Source: Oscillospiraceae bacterium
Lineage (GTDB): Bacteria; Bacillota; Clostridia; Oscillospirales; Oscillospiraceae
DNA length: 6,810 nt
NCBI GenBank assembly: GCA_028705905.1
Contig: JAQWCP010000082.1
Coordinates: forward strand, 1-6,810
Direction: 5' to 3'
The stretch's first letter is position 1; each line of letters opens with the position of its first letter. Below the pieces are notes generated by a model. It ran no database searches. It was not told where the DNA came from and saw only the letters and a program-made list of their open reading frames with translations. Of this stretch, positions 1-6,014 are shown piece after piece. The position numbers and the translations under genes were made by a program.

Positions 1-1932
1 ATTTTTGTGGTGACGGAGGCCCTTCGGCGGGGGATGACCCCGGAAGAGATCAACGCCGTGACGAAAATCGATGTCTGGTTTTTGGATCGCTTCCGTGCCA
101 TTGTAGAGATGGAGCAAAAGTTGGCCGCGGAGAAGCTGGATGTGCAGCTTTTGCAGGCCGCCAAGGAGATGGGATTTGGGGATGCCTTTATTGGCGAATT
201 GTGTAAAATAGACCGAAAGGCCATCAAACAGATGCGGGAAGAATGGGGGATTTTACCCACATATAAAATGGTGGATACTTGTGCTGCGGAATATGATGCG
301 GTGACCCCCTATTATTATTCTGGGTATGATCTGGAAAACGAATCCAACGCACCAGATACCGGGAAAAAACGAGTGCTTGTCTTGGGGTCTGGCCCCATCC
401 GCATTGGGCAGGGGATTGAATTTGACTACTGTTCCGTCCATAGTGTTTGGGCATTGAAGCACCTGGGCTGTGAAACGATTATCATCAACAACAACCCAGA
501 GACGGTTTCTACGGACTTTGACGTAGCGGATCGGCTGTATTTTGAGCCCCTGACGCCGGAAGACGTGGAAAACATTGTGGAGGTGGAGAAGCCTTGGGGC
601 GCTGTGGTGCAGTTCGGTGGTCAGACGGCCATCAAGCTGGCAAAGGCCCTCTCTGAGATGGGCGTCCCCATTTTGGGCACCTCCCCGGACGGCGTGGATG
701 CAGCGGAAGACCGGGAGCGGTTCGATGAGATCCTGCGGAATTTAGAGATTCCCCGGGCAGAAGGCCGGACAGTCTTCACCACGGAGGAAGCCGTGGTTGC
801 AGCCAATGAAATTGGCTATCCCGTCTTGGTGCGTCCGTCTTATGTGCTGGGTGGCCAAGGGATGGAGATCGCCTATTCTGAGCGAAACGTGTCGGAATAT
901 ATGAAGATCATCAATCGGGTACAGCAAGAGCATCCCATTTTGATTGACAAATATTTAATGGGTCGGGAAGTAGAAGTGGACGGCGTATTTGACGGCGTGG
1001 ATATTTTGATTCCCGGTATCATGGAGCATGTAGAGCGGGCCGGTGTCCACTCCGGTGACAGTATTTCCGTTTATCCGCCCCTGCATATCGAGGAAAAACA
1101 CAAGGAAACCATTTTGCAGCACACCAAAAATTTGGCCAAGTCTTTGGGCGTCATTGGACTTGTGAATATCCAATTTGTGATTTATAATGATACTGTCTAT
1201 GTGATCGAGGTGAATCCTCGTTCCTCTCGAACCATTCCCTATATCAGCAAAGTGACCGGCGTGCCCATCATTGATTTGGCTACGAGGGTAATGTTGGGCG
1301 AAAGGCTGGCCGATCTGGGGTACGGCACGGGTATTTATCCAGAAGTGCCGTTTTATGCTGTGAAAATGCCGGTGTTCTCCTTTGAAAAGCTGACCAATGT
1401 AGATACAGGCCTTGGGCCGGAGATGAAGTCCACGGGCGAGGTGCTGGGTCTGGCGGAGACGTTCCCCCAGGCATTGTTGAAGGCGTTTAAAGGCGCACAG
1501 ATGCGTGTGCCGGATAAAAAGGGCGGTCGAGTCATTTTAACCGTAAAAGACGAAGACAAAGGTGAAGTGATTGGGATCGCCAGACGGCTGGCCGAACTGG
1601 GGATTTCCCTCTTTGCCACGTCCGGTACTTGCAGGGTGCTGGAAGAAGCGGGGATTCCCGTGGAGAAGGTCAATCGGGTGTCGGAACCGAGTCCCAATAT
1701 TTTGGACCTTATCGCAAGTGGAACAGTGGACTTGGTGGTGAACACGCCCACCCGTGGGCGGAAGCAAGATACCGATGGGTTTAAAATCCGCCGGTGCGCT
1801 GTGGAGCATTCTGTGAGCTGCGTCACGTCCATCGATACCGCCAGCGCCATCGTGACTGTGCGCAGTCAAGGCCGGAGCGACCAACTTCAGGCAGTGGATA
1901 TCACCAAATTATCAAGTTTCGGGCGGGCATGA
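1..1932 (+). CDS. carB: Carbamoyl-phosphate synthase large subunit, 5'-truncated by window edge
   Basis: This is the large subunit of the cytoplasmic enzyme that makes carbamoyl phosphate from glutamine-derived ammonia, bicarbonate and two ATP, feeding pyrimidine and arginine synthesis. The frame is open from base 1, so the true start lies upstream; 643 residues remain of the roughly 1,070 usual for the family. Visible in order: the end of the oligomerisation region (ALRRGMTPEEI near the start); the second synthetase half with GSGPIRIGQGIEFDY (about residues 129-143); the ATP-grasp motifs RPSYVLGGQGM (about 278-288) and EVNPRSSRT (about 403-411); and a C-terminal MGS-like allosteric domain from about 510 to the end (ATSGTCRVLEEAGI), which in this family binds regulators such as UMP. 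No frameshift or missing motif is seen. The small subunit gene carA would be expected upstream. guaA follows after 43 nt on the same strand, possibly in one operon. G+C-rich codon use matches guaA. Confidence 0.97.
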   Translation: MFVVTEALRRGMTPEEINAVTKIDVWFLDRFRAIVEMEQKLAAEKLDVQLLQAAKEMGFGDAFIGELCKIDRKAIKQMREEWGILPTYKMVDTCAAEYDAVTPYYYSGYDLENESNAPDTGKKRVLVLGSGPIRIGQGIEFDYCSVHSVWALKHLGCETIIINNNPETVSTDFDVADRLYFEPLTPEDVENIVEVEKPWGAVVQFGGQTAIKLAKALSEMGVPILGTSPDGVDAAEDRERFDEILRNLEIPRAEGRTVFTTEEAVVAANEIGYPVLVRPSYVLGGQGMEIAYSERNVSEYMKIINRVQQEHPILIDKYLMGREVEVDGVFDGVDILIPGIMEHVERAGVHSGDSISVYPPLHIEEKHKETILQHTKNLAKSLGVIGLVNIQFVIYNDTVYVIEVNPRSSRTIPYISKVTGVPIIDLATRVMLGERLADLGYGTGIYPEVPFYAVKMPVFSFEKLTNVDTGLGPEMKSTGEVLGLAETFPQALLKAFKGAQMRVPDKKGGRVILTVKDEDKGEVIGIARRLAELGISLFATSGTCRVLEEAGIPVEKVNRVSEPSPNILDLIASGTVDLVVNTPTRGRKQDTDGFKIRRCAVEHSVSCVTSIDTASAIVTVRSQGRSDQLQAVDITKLSSFGRA

Positions 1933-1965
1933 AACACGTGGTTGGATCAGCCTTCCTGTAGAAAT

Positions 1966-1972
1966 GAGGCAG
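1966..1972 (+). promoter_or_regulatory. guaA ribosome binding site
   Basis: GAGG at 1966-1969 lies 6 nt before the ATG at 1976. It overlaps another in-frame ATG at 1964, which has no purine-rich site upstream (TCCTGTAGAA precedes it). This decides the start at 1976. Confidence 0.7.
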
Positions 1973-1975
1973 AAT

Positions 1976-3517
1976 ATGAAGCATGAATTAGTCGTCGTTT
2001 TGGATTTTGGCGGGCAGTATAACCAGCTTATTGCCCGACGGGTGAGAGAGTGCAACGTCTATTGCGAGGTACATCCCTACACCATGCCGCTTGCCGAGAT
2101 CCAAGCAAAGGCCCCCATCGGGATCATATTCACCGGCGGGCCAAATAGCGTGTATGAAGAAAACGCGCCCTCCATAGAGAAAGAGATTTTCTCTTTGGGG
2201 ATTCCGGTTTTGGGGATTTGCTATGGCGCGCAGGTCATGGCGCAAAGCTTGGGGGGCGTGGTACGGACGGCGGACGCCGCCGCAGCGCGGGAATATGGCA
2301 AGACGCCGACACAGTACAGTCAAAACAGCAAGCTGTTTGCGGGGCTGCCGGAAACAGGCGTTTCCTGGATGAGCCATGGGGACTATATTGAAACGCCACC
2401 GGACGGCTTCCGCGTGACGGCAAAGACCATTGCCTGCCCGGTGGCTGCCATGGAGCATGCGGAGAAAAGACTTTACGCGCTCCAATATCCTCCGGAAGTA
2501 AACCATACAGAGCACGGCATCTCCATGTTGCGTAATTTCCTTTATCAAGTGTGCAGCGCCAAAGGAGACTGGACCATGGGGGACTATTGCAGAGACACTA
2601 TACAAGCTGTGCGGGAAAAAGTGGGAAGCGGCAAGGTGCTGCTGGCCCTCTCTGGCGGCGTAGACAGCTCTGTGGTGGCGGCACTGCTCAAGCGGGCCAT
2701 CGGCAAGCAGCTCACCTGTATTTTTGTGGACCACGGTTTGATGCGGAAAGACGAAGGCGCAGAAGTGGATGCTGTTTTCGCTGGTGGGGAAATTCATTTT
2801 GTCCATGTGGATGCAGAGGCCCGCTTTTTACAGAAGCTGGCGGGTGTGACGGATCCGGAGCGGAAACGGAAGATCATAGGGGAAGAATTTATCCGGGTTT
2901 TTGAAGAGGAAGCAAAGAAAATTGGTGCGGTGGACTTTTTGGCCCAAGGTACCATTTACCCCGACGTCATTGAATCCGGACTGGGTGCCGCCGCGGTCAT
3001 CAAGAGCCACCACAATGTGGGCGGCCTGCCGGATTTTGTGGATTTCAAAGAGATCATCGAGCCGTTGCGCCTGTTGTTCAAAGATGAAGTGCGGCAGTTG
3101 GGCAGAGAGCTGGAGCTTCCAGAGTATTTGGTCATGCGGCAACCATTCCCCGGGCCGGGCCTTGCCATTCGTATCATTGGCGAGATTACAAAGGAAAAAC
3201 TGGATATTCTGCGGGACGCAGACGCCATTTTCCGGGAAGAGATCGCAAATGAGGGCCTTTCCAGCAGCATCAGCCAATATTTTGCCGTGCTGACGGACAT
3301 GCGCTCTGTGGGCGTCATGGGCGACGGGCGGACATATGATTACACCTTGGCTCTGCGGGGTGTTACCACGACGGACTTTATGACCGCCGACTGGGCGCGA
3401 ATTCCATATGATGTGCTGGATAAGATTTCTGTGCGGATTGTCAACGAAGTGCGTTGTATCAACCGTATTGTGTACGACATCACATCCAAGCCACCTGCAA
3501 CCATTGAGTGGGAATAA
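1976..3517 (+). CDS. guaA: GMP synthase (glutamine-hydrolysing), catalytic His replaced by Pro
   Basis: GMP synthase converts XMP to GMP with ATP and glutamine, the last step of guanine nucleotide synthesis, in the cytoplasm. From the 1976 start it is 513 residues, normal for the family. Seen: an N-terminal class I glutaminase (VLDFGGQYNQLIARRVRE at 8-25; nucleophile Cys82 in GICYGAQ); an ATP-pyrophosphatase domain with the P-loop SGGVDSS at 226-232; and the C-terminal dimerisation domain ending in the usual KPPATIEWE. The oddity is at 170-175: where the family has QFHPEV, with the catalytic histidine, this protein reads QYPPEV (Pro172, codon CCT 2489-2491). Glu174 of the triad is kept. Known chemistry predicts weak or lost glutaminase activity but intact ammonia-dependent activity; whether this is real or a sequencing error cannot be told here. 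The start at 1964 would add MRQN but lacks a ribosome site. The 3' end is a known integration hotspot and an element follows. Confidence 0.96.
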   Translation: MKHELVVVLDFGGQYNQLIARRVRECNVYCEVHPYTMPLAEIQAKAPIGIIFTGGPNSVYEENAPSIEKEIFSLGIPVLGICYGAQVMAQSLGGVVRTADAAAAREYGKTPTQYSQNSKLFAGLPETGVSWMSHGDYIETPPDGFRVTAKTIACPVAAMEHAEKRLYALQYPPEVNHTEHGISMLRNFLYQVCSAKGDWTMGDYCRDTIQAVREKVGSGKVLLALSGGVDSSVVAALLKRAIGKQLTCIFVDHGLMRKDEGAEVDAVFAGGEIHFVHVDAEARFLQKLAGVTDPERKRKIIGEEFIRVFEEEAKKIGAVDFLAQGTIYPDVIESGLGAAAVIKSHHNVGGLPDFVDFKEIIEPLRLLFKDEVRQLGRELELPEYLVMRQPFPGPGLAIRIIGEITKEKLDILRDADAIFREEIANEGLSSSISQYFAVLTDMRSVGVMGDGRTYDYTLALRGVTTTDFMTADWARIPYDVLDKISVRIVNEVRCINRIVYDITSKPPATIEWE

Positions 3518-3600
3518 ATCCCGCACCTTTTGACAAGAAACTGAAACCCGAAAACCCTTGTAAATCAAGGGTTTTCGGGTTTCTTCATTTTAAGTTGGAT
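3493..3600. other. Probable left attachment-site region (attL) of the element
   Basis: The host-to-element boundary must lie about here: guaA ends at 3517, composition turns A+T-rich after about 3590, and an integrase gene starts at 3680. The 3' end of guaA is a recognised target for integrative elements in many bacteria, and guaA here keeps its normal C-terminus, as expected if the element restores the gene end. The exact core cannot be fixed because the right-hand copy is outside the window. The 18-bp hairpin at 3543-3583 is an alternative target. Confidence 0.45.
3543..3590 (+). terminator. Terminator-like hairpin after guaA
   Basis: Perfect 18-bp inverted repeat: left arm GAAACCCGAAAACCCTTG (3543-3560), loop TAAAT, right arm 3566-3583. 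It is followed by TTCATTTT, a broken T tract. It lies 25 nt after the guaA stop, where a terminator for carB-guaA is expected. The upstream side is also T-rich when read on the other strand, so it may work in both directions. It may belong to the host or have come with the element. Confidence 0.8.
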
Positions 3601-3601
3601 A

Positions 3602-3630
3602 TTGACTTTGCGGAACATCTGCGGTATTCT
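3602..3630 (+). promoter_or_regulatory. Predicted sigma-A promoter of the integrase
   Basis: TTGACT (3602-3607, 5 of 6 consensus) and TATTCT (3625-3630, 4 of 6) are separated by exactly 17 bp. Transcription would start near 3637, giving a leader of about 43 nt. A better -10 word, TATGAT (3636-3641), lies nearby but has no well-spaced -35. Confidence 0.5.
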
Positions 3631-3651
3631 TGGGGTATGATTTGCGGAACA
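3607..3651. repeat. Pair of 11-bp direct repeats at the integrase promoter
   Basis: TTTGCGGAACA occurs at 3607-3617 and 3641-3651, 34 bp apart. A shorter partial copy, TGCGG, lies between them at 3620-3624. One copy abuts the -35 box and the other lies just past the predicted transcription start. Candidate roles are arm-type integrase binding sites or an operator. The function is inferred; the repeat itself is seen directly. Confidence 0.6.
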
Positions 3652-3679
3652 AGTTAAAGAAGTTAAGGGGGCGTATCCA

Positions 3680-4897
3680 ATGAAATACACAACATACAAT
3701 GTTCAGCAGTTAGTTCGTGAAGGACGCAAGGGAAAACCTTGGCAAGCAAGAGCGAAATACAAAGATGCCAATGGCAAATGGAAAGAAGTTAGTAAGATGT
3801 TGCCAGAAGCAAAAGGCAAAAAAGAGGCAATGCGAATGGCAAAAGAATGGTTTGAAAAGCTTAATGCCGAAGCTGATTTAATGCCAAATGCAGGAAAAGC
3901 AAAAACTGTAGATGAAATCTATAAGGAGTATCTAAAGCACCAATTAGATACAGGAGAGATAGAAAGAAGCACCTATAGCAATAGCCTGTATTCATACAAC
4001 AAATATATAAAGCCTTATTTGGGTGATTATATTTTTGCTACAGTTGATAAGACAGTATTAAGTGCATGGCTTACTAAGTTATATCAAGCAGGATTATCAC
4101 AGAATACAATACATACAACTTATGCACGATTGAAAAAGGTTTATAATTACTTCTATAACAATGGCGAACTATTGAAAGACCCATTTAAGGGCGTAAAGAT
4201 GCCTAAAAAAGGAGAAGCAAAAGTAACACACTTAAATAACGACCAAATGGATAATGTATTAGAAGCTGTTTATTCTAATTATGAGCCGCAAGACCCTATG
4301 TATGTAGGAATACTATTGGCTTTCTATGCAGGATTAAGGCGTGGTGAGATTTGCGGCTTGCGATGGAATGATATAGACTTTTATAAGCATACAATTACAA
4401 TTAGGTCTGCTGTTGGTGTAAGTAACGGAAAAGATGGGGATTATACGAAAAACCCTAAAAATAAAAGTTCTAATAGAACATTCCCTATGTTGCCACAATT
4501 AGAAGAAGCATTGAGACAAAGAAAAGTATTGATTAACCCGCTCGATAGTTGGTATGTAATAGGTGAAGAAGAACAGTTTATGCGACCACAACAGTATAAC
4601 AGGTTGTTTAGTGACTTTGTTGAAAGAAATAGCTTAGTAGATGTTTATGGTAAGAAGATTGTGCCGCATGGACTAAGGCATAACTTTGCTACTGTTGGTA
4701 TTCGTGCAGGAATGGATATTGCAAGCCTCGCCCTTATGATGGGACACGCAAGCAGAGCAATGACATTAGATACTTATGGTGATGCAAATGCAGATGCCCT
4801 TTCACTTGCAAGTGTAAAGCTGAAAGATACATTCAATGACAGTACAGAATGGTTTGGTATTGAGGAAGAAAAAGAGGAAAGAGAGGAAAAACAGTAA
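3680..4897 (+). CDS. Tyrosine recombinase / integrase
   Basis: This is a site-specific recombinase of the phage/ICE integrase family, 405 residues, normal length. Domains: an N-terminal arm-type DNA-binding region (about 1-62, WQARAKYKDANGKWKEVSK); a SAM-like core-binding domain (about 74-170); and a catalytic domain (about 183-385). The full catalytic set is visible: Arg220 in AGLRRGEICGLRW, a hairpin lysine near 260-262 in NPKNKSSNRTF, His330 and Arg333 in HGLRHNFAT, His356 in MGHAS, and nucleophile Tyr366 in TLDTYGD. The enzyme should therefore be active. The tail is acidic (EEEKEEREEKQ). The start has AAGGGGG at 3665-3671, 8 nt upstream. It lies 162 nt after guaA and reads away from it, so its promoter sits between the presumed attachment site and the gene. 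It is far richer in A+T than guaA, a sign of transfer. It probably integrates and excises this element; no excisionase gene is seen beside it. Confidence 0.95.
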   Translation: MKYTTYNVQQLVREGRKGKPWQARAKYKDANGKWKEVSKMLPEAKGKKEAMRMAKEWFEKLNAEADLMPNAGKAKTVDEIYKEYLKHQLDTGEIERSTYSNSLYSYNKYIKPYLGDYIFATVDKTVLSAWLTKLYQAGLSQNTIHTTYARLKKVYNYFYNNGELLKDPFKGVKMPKKGEAKVTHLNNDQMDNVLEAVYSNYEPQDPMYVGILLAFYAGLRRGEICGLRWNDIDFYKHTITIRSAVGVSNGKDGDYTKNPKNKSSNRTFPMLPQLEEALRQRKVLINPLDSWYVIGEEEQFMRPQQYNRLFSDFVERNSLVDVYGKKIVPHGLRHNFATVGIRAGMDIASLALMMGHASRAMTLDTYGDANADALSLASVKLKDTFNDSTEWFGIEEEKEEREEKQ

Positions 4898-4924
4898 AAT
4901 TAAGACTTCATTTGTGAAATTCAC

Positions 4925-4953
4925 TTGAAGTATATAGAAATACTTGCTATAAT
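4925..4953 (+). promoter_or_regulatory. Predicted strong promoter for the PH/SHOCT gene
   Basis: TTGAAG (4925-4930), a 17-bp spacer, and a perfect TATAAT (4948-4953) preceded by TGC, an extended -10. Transcription would start near 4960, giving a leader of about 80 nt before the ATG at 5039. This makes the downstream genes independent of the integrase promoter. Confidence 0.7.
4928..4945. promoter_or_regulatory. Inverted repeat inside promoter spacer, possible operator
   Basis: AAGTAT (4928-4933) and ATACTT (4940-4945) form a perfect 6-bp inverted repeat with a 6-bp centre. It fills the spacer between the -35 and -10 boxes, where a bound repressor would block polymerase. A second inverted pair, ACTTCA (4905-4910) and TGAAGT (4926-4931), runs into the -35 box. 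The A+T-rich background makes chance pairs possible. Confidence 0.35.
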
Positions 4954-4969
4954 AAATATGGTTTTGGTG

Positions 4970-5014
4970 AATAACAAAGCAGATGTAGTGTGCGTTATTG
5001 CCGAAGTTAATAAC
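4970..5014 (+). other. Leader with two mutually exclusive hairpins (speculative)
   Basis: GTTATT at 4994-4999 can pair with AATAAC at 4970-4975 (with an extra GCA/TGC pairing inside) or with AATAAC at 5009-5014. Both AATAAC copies lie in the identical 9-mer AATAACAAA. The second hairpin ends 13 nt before the ribosome site. The stems are short and A+T-rich, so this may be chance. Confidence 0.2.
5006..5014. repeat. GTTAATAAC palindromic repeat, copy 1
   Basis: The odd palindrome GTTA-A-TAAC (in the 10-mer AGTTAATAAC at 5005-5014) lies 24 nt upstream of the start codon at 5039. The same 10-mer recurs upstream of the next gene. It could be a shared regulator site. Confidence 0.35.
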
Positions 5015-5038
5015 AAATAAAAATAATGAGGTGTTACA

Positions 5039-5599
5039 ATGAACGAAAAAGAACTTATTAAGGGTAATGCAAGTAGCATTAAAAATATGCCAATTATCAT
5101 TATGATAATTGGTGCAATTATTGTAGCTGTTCCTTTTGTTATGGTTCAGATAATCCATGAGGGAAGTTCTGTCCCAGTTGTAATTGGTGCTATTACTATT
5201 TTGGTCGGTTTGATATTATGGTTATATATAAGTAGATGTAGCATTGTGGTTACGGATAAGCGCGTATACGGAACAGCAGCTTTTGGGACAAGAGTTGATT
5301 TGCCACTCGATTCTATTTCTGCTGTTGGAACAAGTGCGTTAAACGGAATTTCTGTTGCAAGTGCATCGGGCAGCGTGAAATTTTTAGGATTTGCAAACAA
5401 TACAGAAGTACATAAAGTGATTAGTGATTTATTGATAAATCGACAGAATACTTCTAATAAAGAGATACACACCACAATAAAACAAGAAATGCCGCAAAGT
5501 TCAGCAGATGAATTGAAGAAGTTTAAGGAATTACTTGATAGTGGTATTATTACACAGGAAGAATTTGATGCAAAGAAGAAACAGTTGCTTGGTCTGTAA
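5039..5599 (+). CDS. Membrane protein with PH-like region and C-terminal SHOCT domain
   Basis: A 186-residue protein. Two hydrophobic segments, about 17-36 and 45-64, should form a membrane hairpin with both ends probably in the cytoplasm. Then comes a beta-rich stretch, about 66-133 (CSIVVTDKRVYGTAAFG, then DLPLDSISAVG), resembling the bacterial PH-like fold found behind membrane anchors. A polar linker (about 134-153) leads to a SHOCT motif at 155-186 (ADELKKFKELLDSGIITQEE). SHOCT is a short C-terminal module, usually with oligomerising or regulatory roles, and no enzyme activity is known for it. No catalytic residues are seen. The ATG at 5039 has GAGGTG 5 nt upstream. It has its own promoter and lies between the integrase and an 84-residue gene, 65 nt apart without an obvious terminator, so the two may be co-transcribed. 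Its job in the element is unknown; membrane-associated regulation, host interaction or superinfection control are guesses. Confidence 0.85.
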   Translation: MNEKELIKGNASSIKNMPIIIMIIGAIIVAVPFVMVQIIHEGSSVPVVIGAITILVGLILWLYISRCSIVVTDKRVYGTAAFGTRVDLPLDSISAVGTSALNGISVASASGSVKFLGFANNTEVHKVISDLLINRQNTSNKEIHTTIKQEMPQSSADELKKFKELLDSGIITQEEFDAKKKQLLGL

Positions 5600-5610
5600 T
5601 GCACAGTTGT

Positions 5611-5621
5611 AGTTAATAACT
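5611..5621. repeat. GTTAATAAC palindromic repeat, copy 2
   Basis: AGTTA-A-TAACT is an 11-bp odd palindrome sharing the 10-mer AGTTAATAAC with 5005-5014. It lies between the PH/SHOCT gene and the 84-residue gene, 29 nt before the ribosome site. It is enclosed by GTTGT (5606-5610) and ACAAC (5631-5635). It may be a protein-binding site or a weak RNA structure. Confidence 0.35.
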
Positions 5622-5650
5622 AAGTACAGAACAACAACATACGATAAGAA

Positions 5651-5656
5651 AGGTGG
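5651..5656 (+). promoter_or_regulatory. Ribosome binding site deciding the start at 5665
   Basis: AGGTGG at 5651-5656, within AAGAAAGGTGG, lies 8 nt before ATG 5665. It is only 2 nt before ATG 5659, and it contains the in-frame GTG at 5653, so those two starts are unlikely. Confidence 0.7.
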
Positions 5657-5664
5657 CTATGATA

Positions 5665-5919
5665 ATGGCAGCTAAGTTTGAAGCAACAGATTATAAGAAG
5701 ATTACACTTGATGAAATGCTCGATTTCATCGAAGCAAATTACCCTAATGATAAGGCTTGGTTTAAGGCAGTAGCTTTCCAAGACAAGGACGGAAACCATG
5801 TAGAGAAGTATAATCACCTTAATGCAGTTAGAAAGTTCTGTGAAAAGTATGCACCTGAACTGCTCCCTGTAGCTAAGGAAAAGAAAGTTGCACCTACTGA
5901 ACGCCTCAAGAATTGGTAA
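5665..5919 (+). CDS. Small conserved-looking hypothetical protein, 84 residues
   Basis: I do not recognise the family. The start at 5665 is chosen because AGGTGG sits at the right distance; an in-frame GTG (5653) would add four residues. The product is soluble-looking, with no signal peptide or membrane segment. It is rich in charged and aromatic residues and probably mostly helical: a first part around TLDEMLDFIEANYPNDKAWF and a second around YNHLNAVRKFCEKYAPELLP (about 50-69), then a basic tail (AKEKKVAPTERLKNW). It has a single cysteine. The compact motif-like pattern, good ribosome site, terminator just downstream and codon use matching its neighbours support a real gene. It lies 65 nt after the PH/SHOCT gene and may share its transcript. 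It could be a DNA- or protein-binding accessory factor of the element, for example a small regulator, but nothing in the sequence proves that. Confidence 0.8.
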   Translation: MAAKFEATDYKKITLDEMLDFIEANYPNDKAWFKAVAFQDKDGNHVEKYNHLNAVRKFCEKYAPELLPVAKEKKVAPTERLKNW

Positions 5920-5929
5920 TAGAAGGATT

Positions 5930-5956
5930 AAAGGGAAAGCAAGGCTTTCCCTTTTT
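5930..5956 (+). terminator. Rho-independent terminator after the 84-residue gene
   Basis: An 11-bp perfect stem, AAAGGGAAAGC (5930-5940) with GCTTTCCCTTT (5944-5954), AAG loop, T run 5952-5956. It begins 10 nt after the stop codon and separates this unit from the serine recombinase. Confidence 0.88.
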
Positions 5957-5968
5957 CATTGTCTAAAC

Positions 5969-6014
5969 AGTAGTCATTTTGACCTTTTGATAAAAAGTAG
6001 TCAAAAGTATTGAC
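5969..6014. promoter_or_regulatory. Cluster of GTCA/TGAC half-sites upstream of the serine recombinase
   Basis: AGTAGTCA repeats directly at 5969-5976 and 5996-6003. TTTTGAC (5977-5983) is inverted against GTCAAAA (6000-6006). GTCAAAAGTATTGAC (6000-6014) is a near-palindrome (6 of 7 pairs) that covers the -35 box. This arrangement suggests an operator or recombinase accessory sites. The repeats are seen; the role is inferred. Confidence 0.45.

Noticed and set aside
1353..1850. Minus-strand open frame (165 codons) inside carB
   Set aside because: Antisense to well-conserved CarB sequence including the MGS-like domain; no independent support.
1964..1975. guaA start at ATG 1964
   Set aside because: No ribosome site upstream; the GAGG that overlaps it is correctly placed for ATG 1976, and the shorter start matches the usual GuaA N-terminus.
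1988..2806. Long open frame (272 codons) on the minus strand inside guaA
   Set aside because: It lies wholly opposite a clear GuaA coding region, gives no recognisable protein, and long antisense frames are expected in G+C-rich genes.
2828..3568. Long open frame (246 codons) on the minus strand over the guaA 3' half
   Set aside because: A shadow of guaA with no family resemblance; it would start inside the terminator hairpin.
3607..3651. CRISPR-like repeats
   Set aside because: Only two 11-bp copies, too short and too few, located on a promoter with no cas gene.
4898..4931. Terminator after the integrase gene
   Set aside because: The inverted pair ACTTCA/TGAAGT has a 15-nt gap, a short stem and no T run, and it overlaps a promoter -35 box. 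No convincing terminator is present.
5146..5604. Minus-strand open frame (152 codons) over the PH/SHOCT gene
   Set aside because: The plus strand has promoter, ribosome site and recognisable domains; the minus frame has none.
3525..5990. ACCTTTTGA at 3525-3533 and 5982-5990 as an att direct repeat
   Set aside because: Only 9 bp, with weak similarity beyond it (14 of 19), and it would make the element end before the serine recombinase without composition returning to host type. Likely chance.
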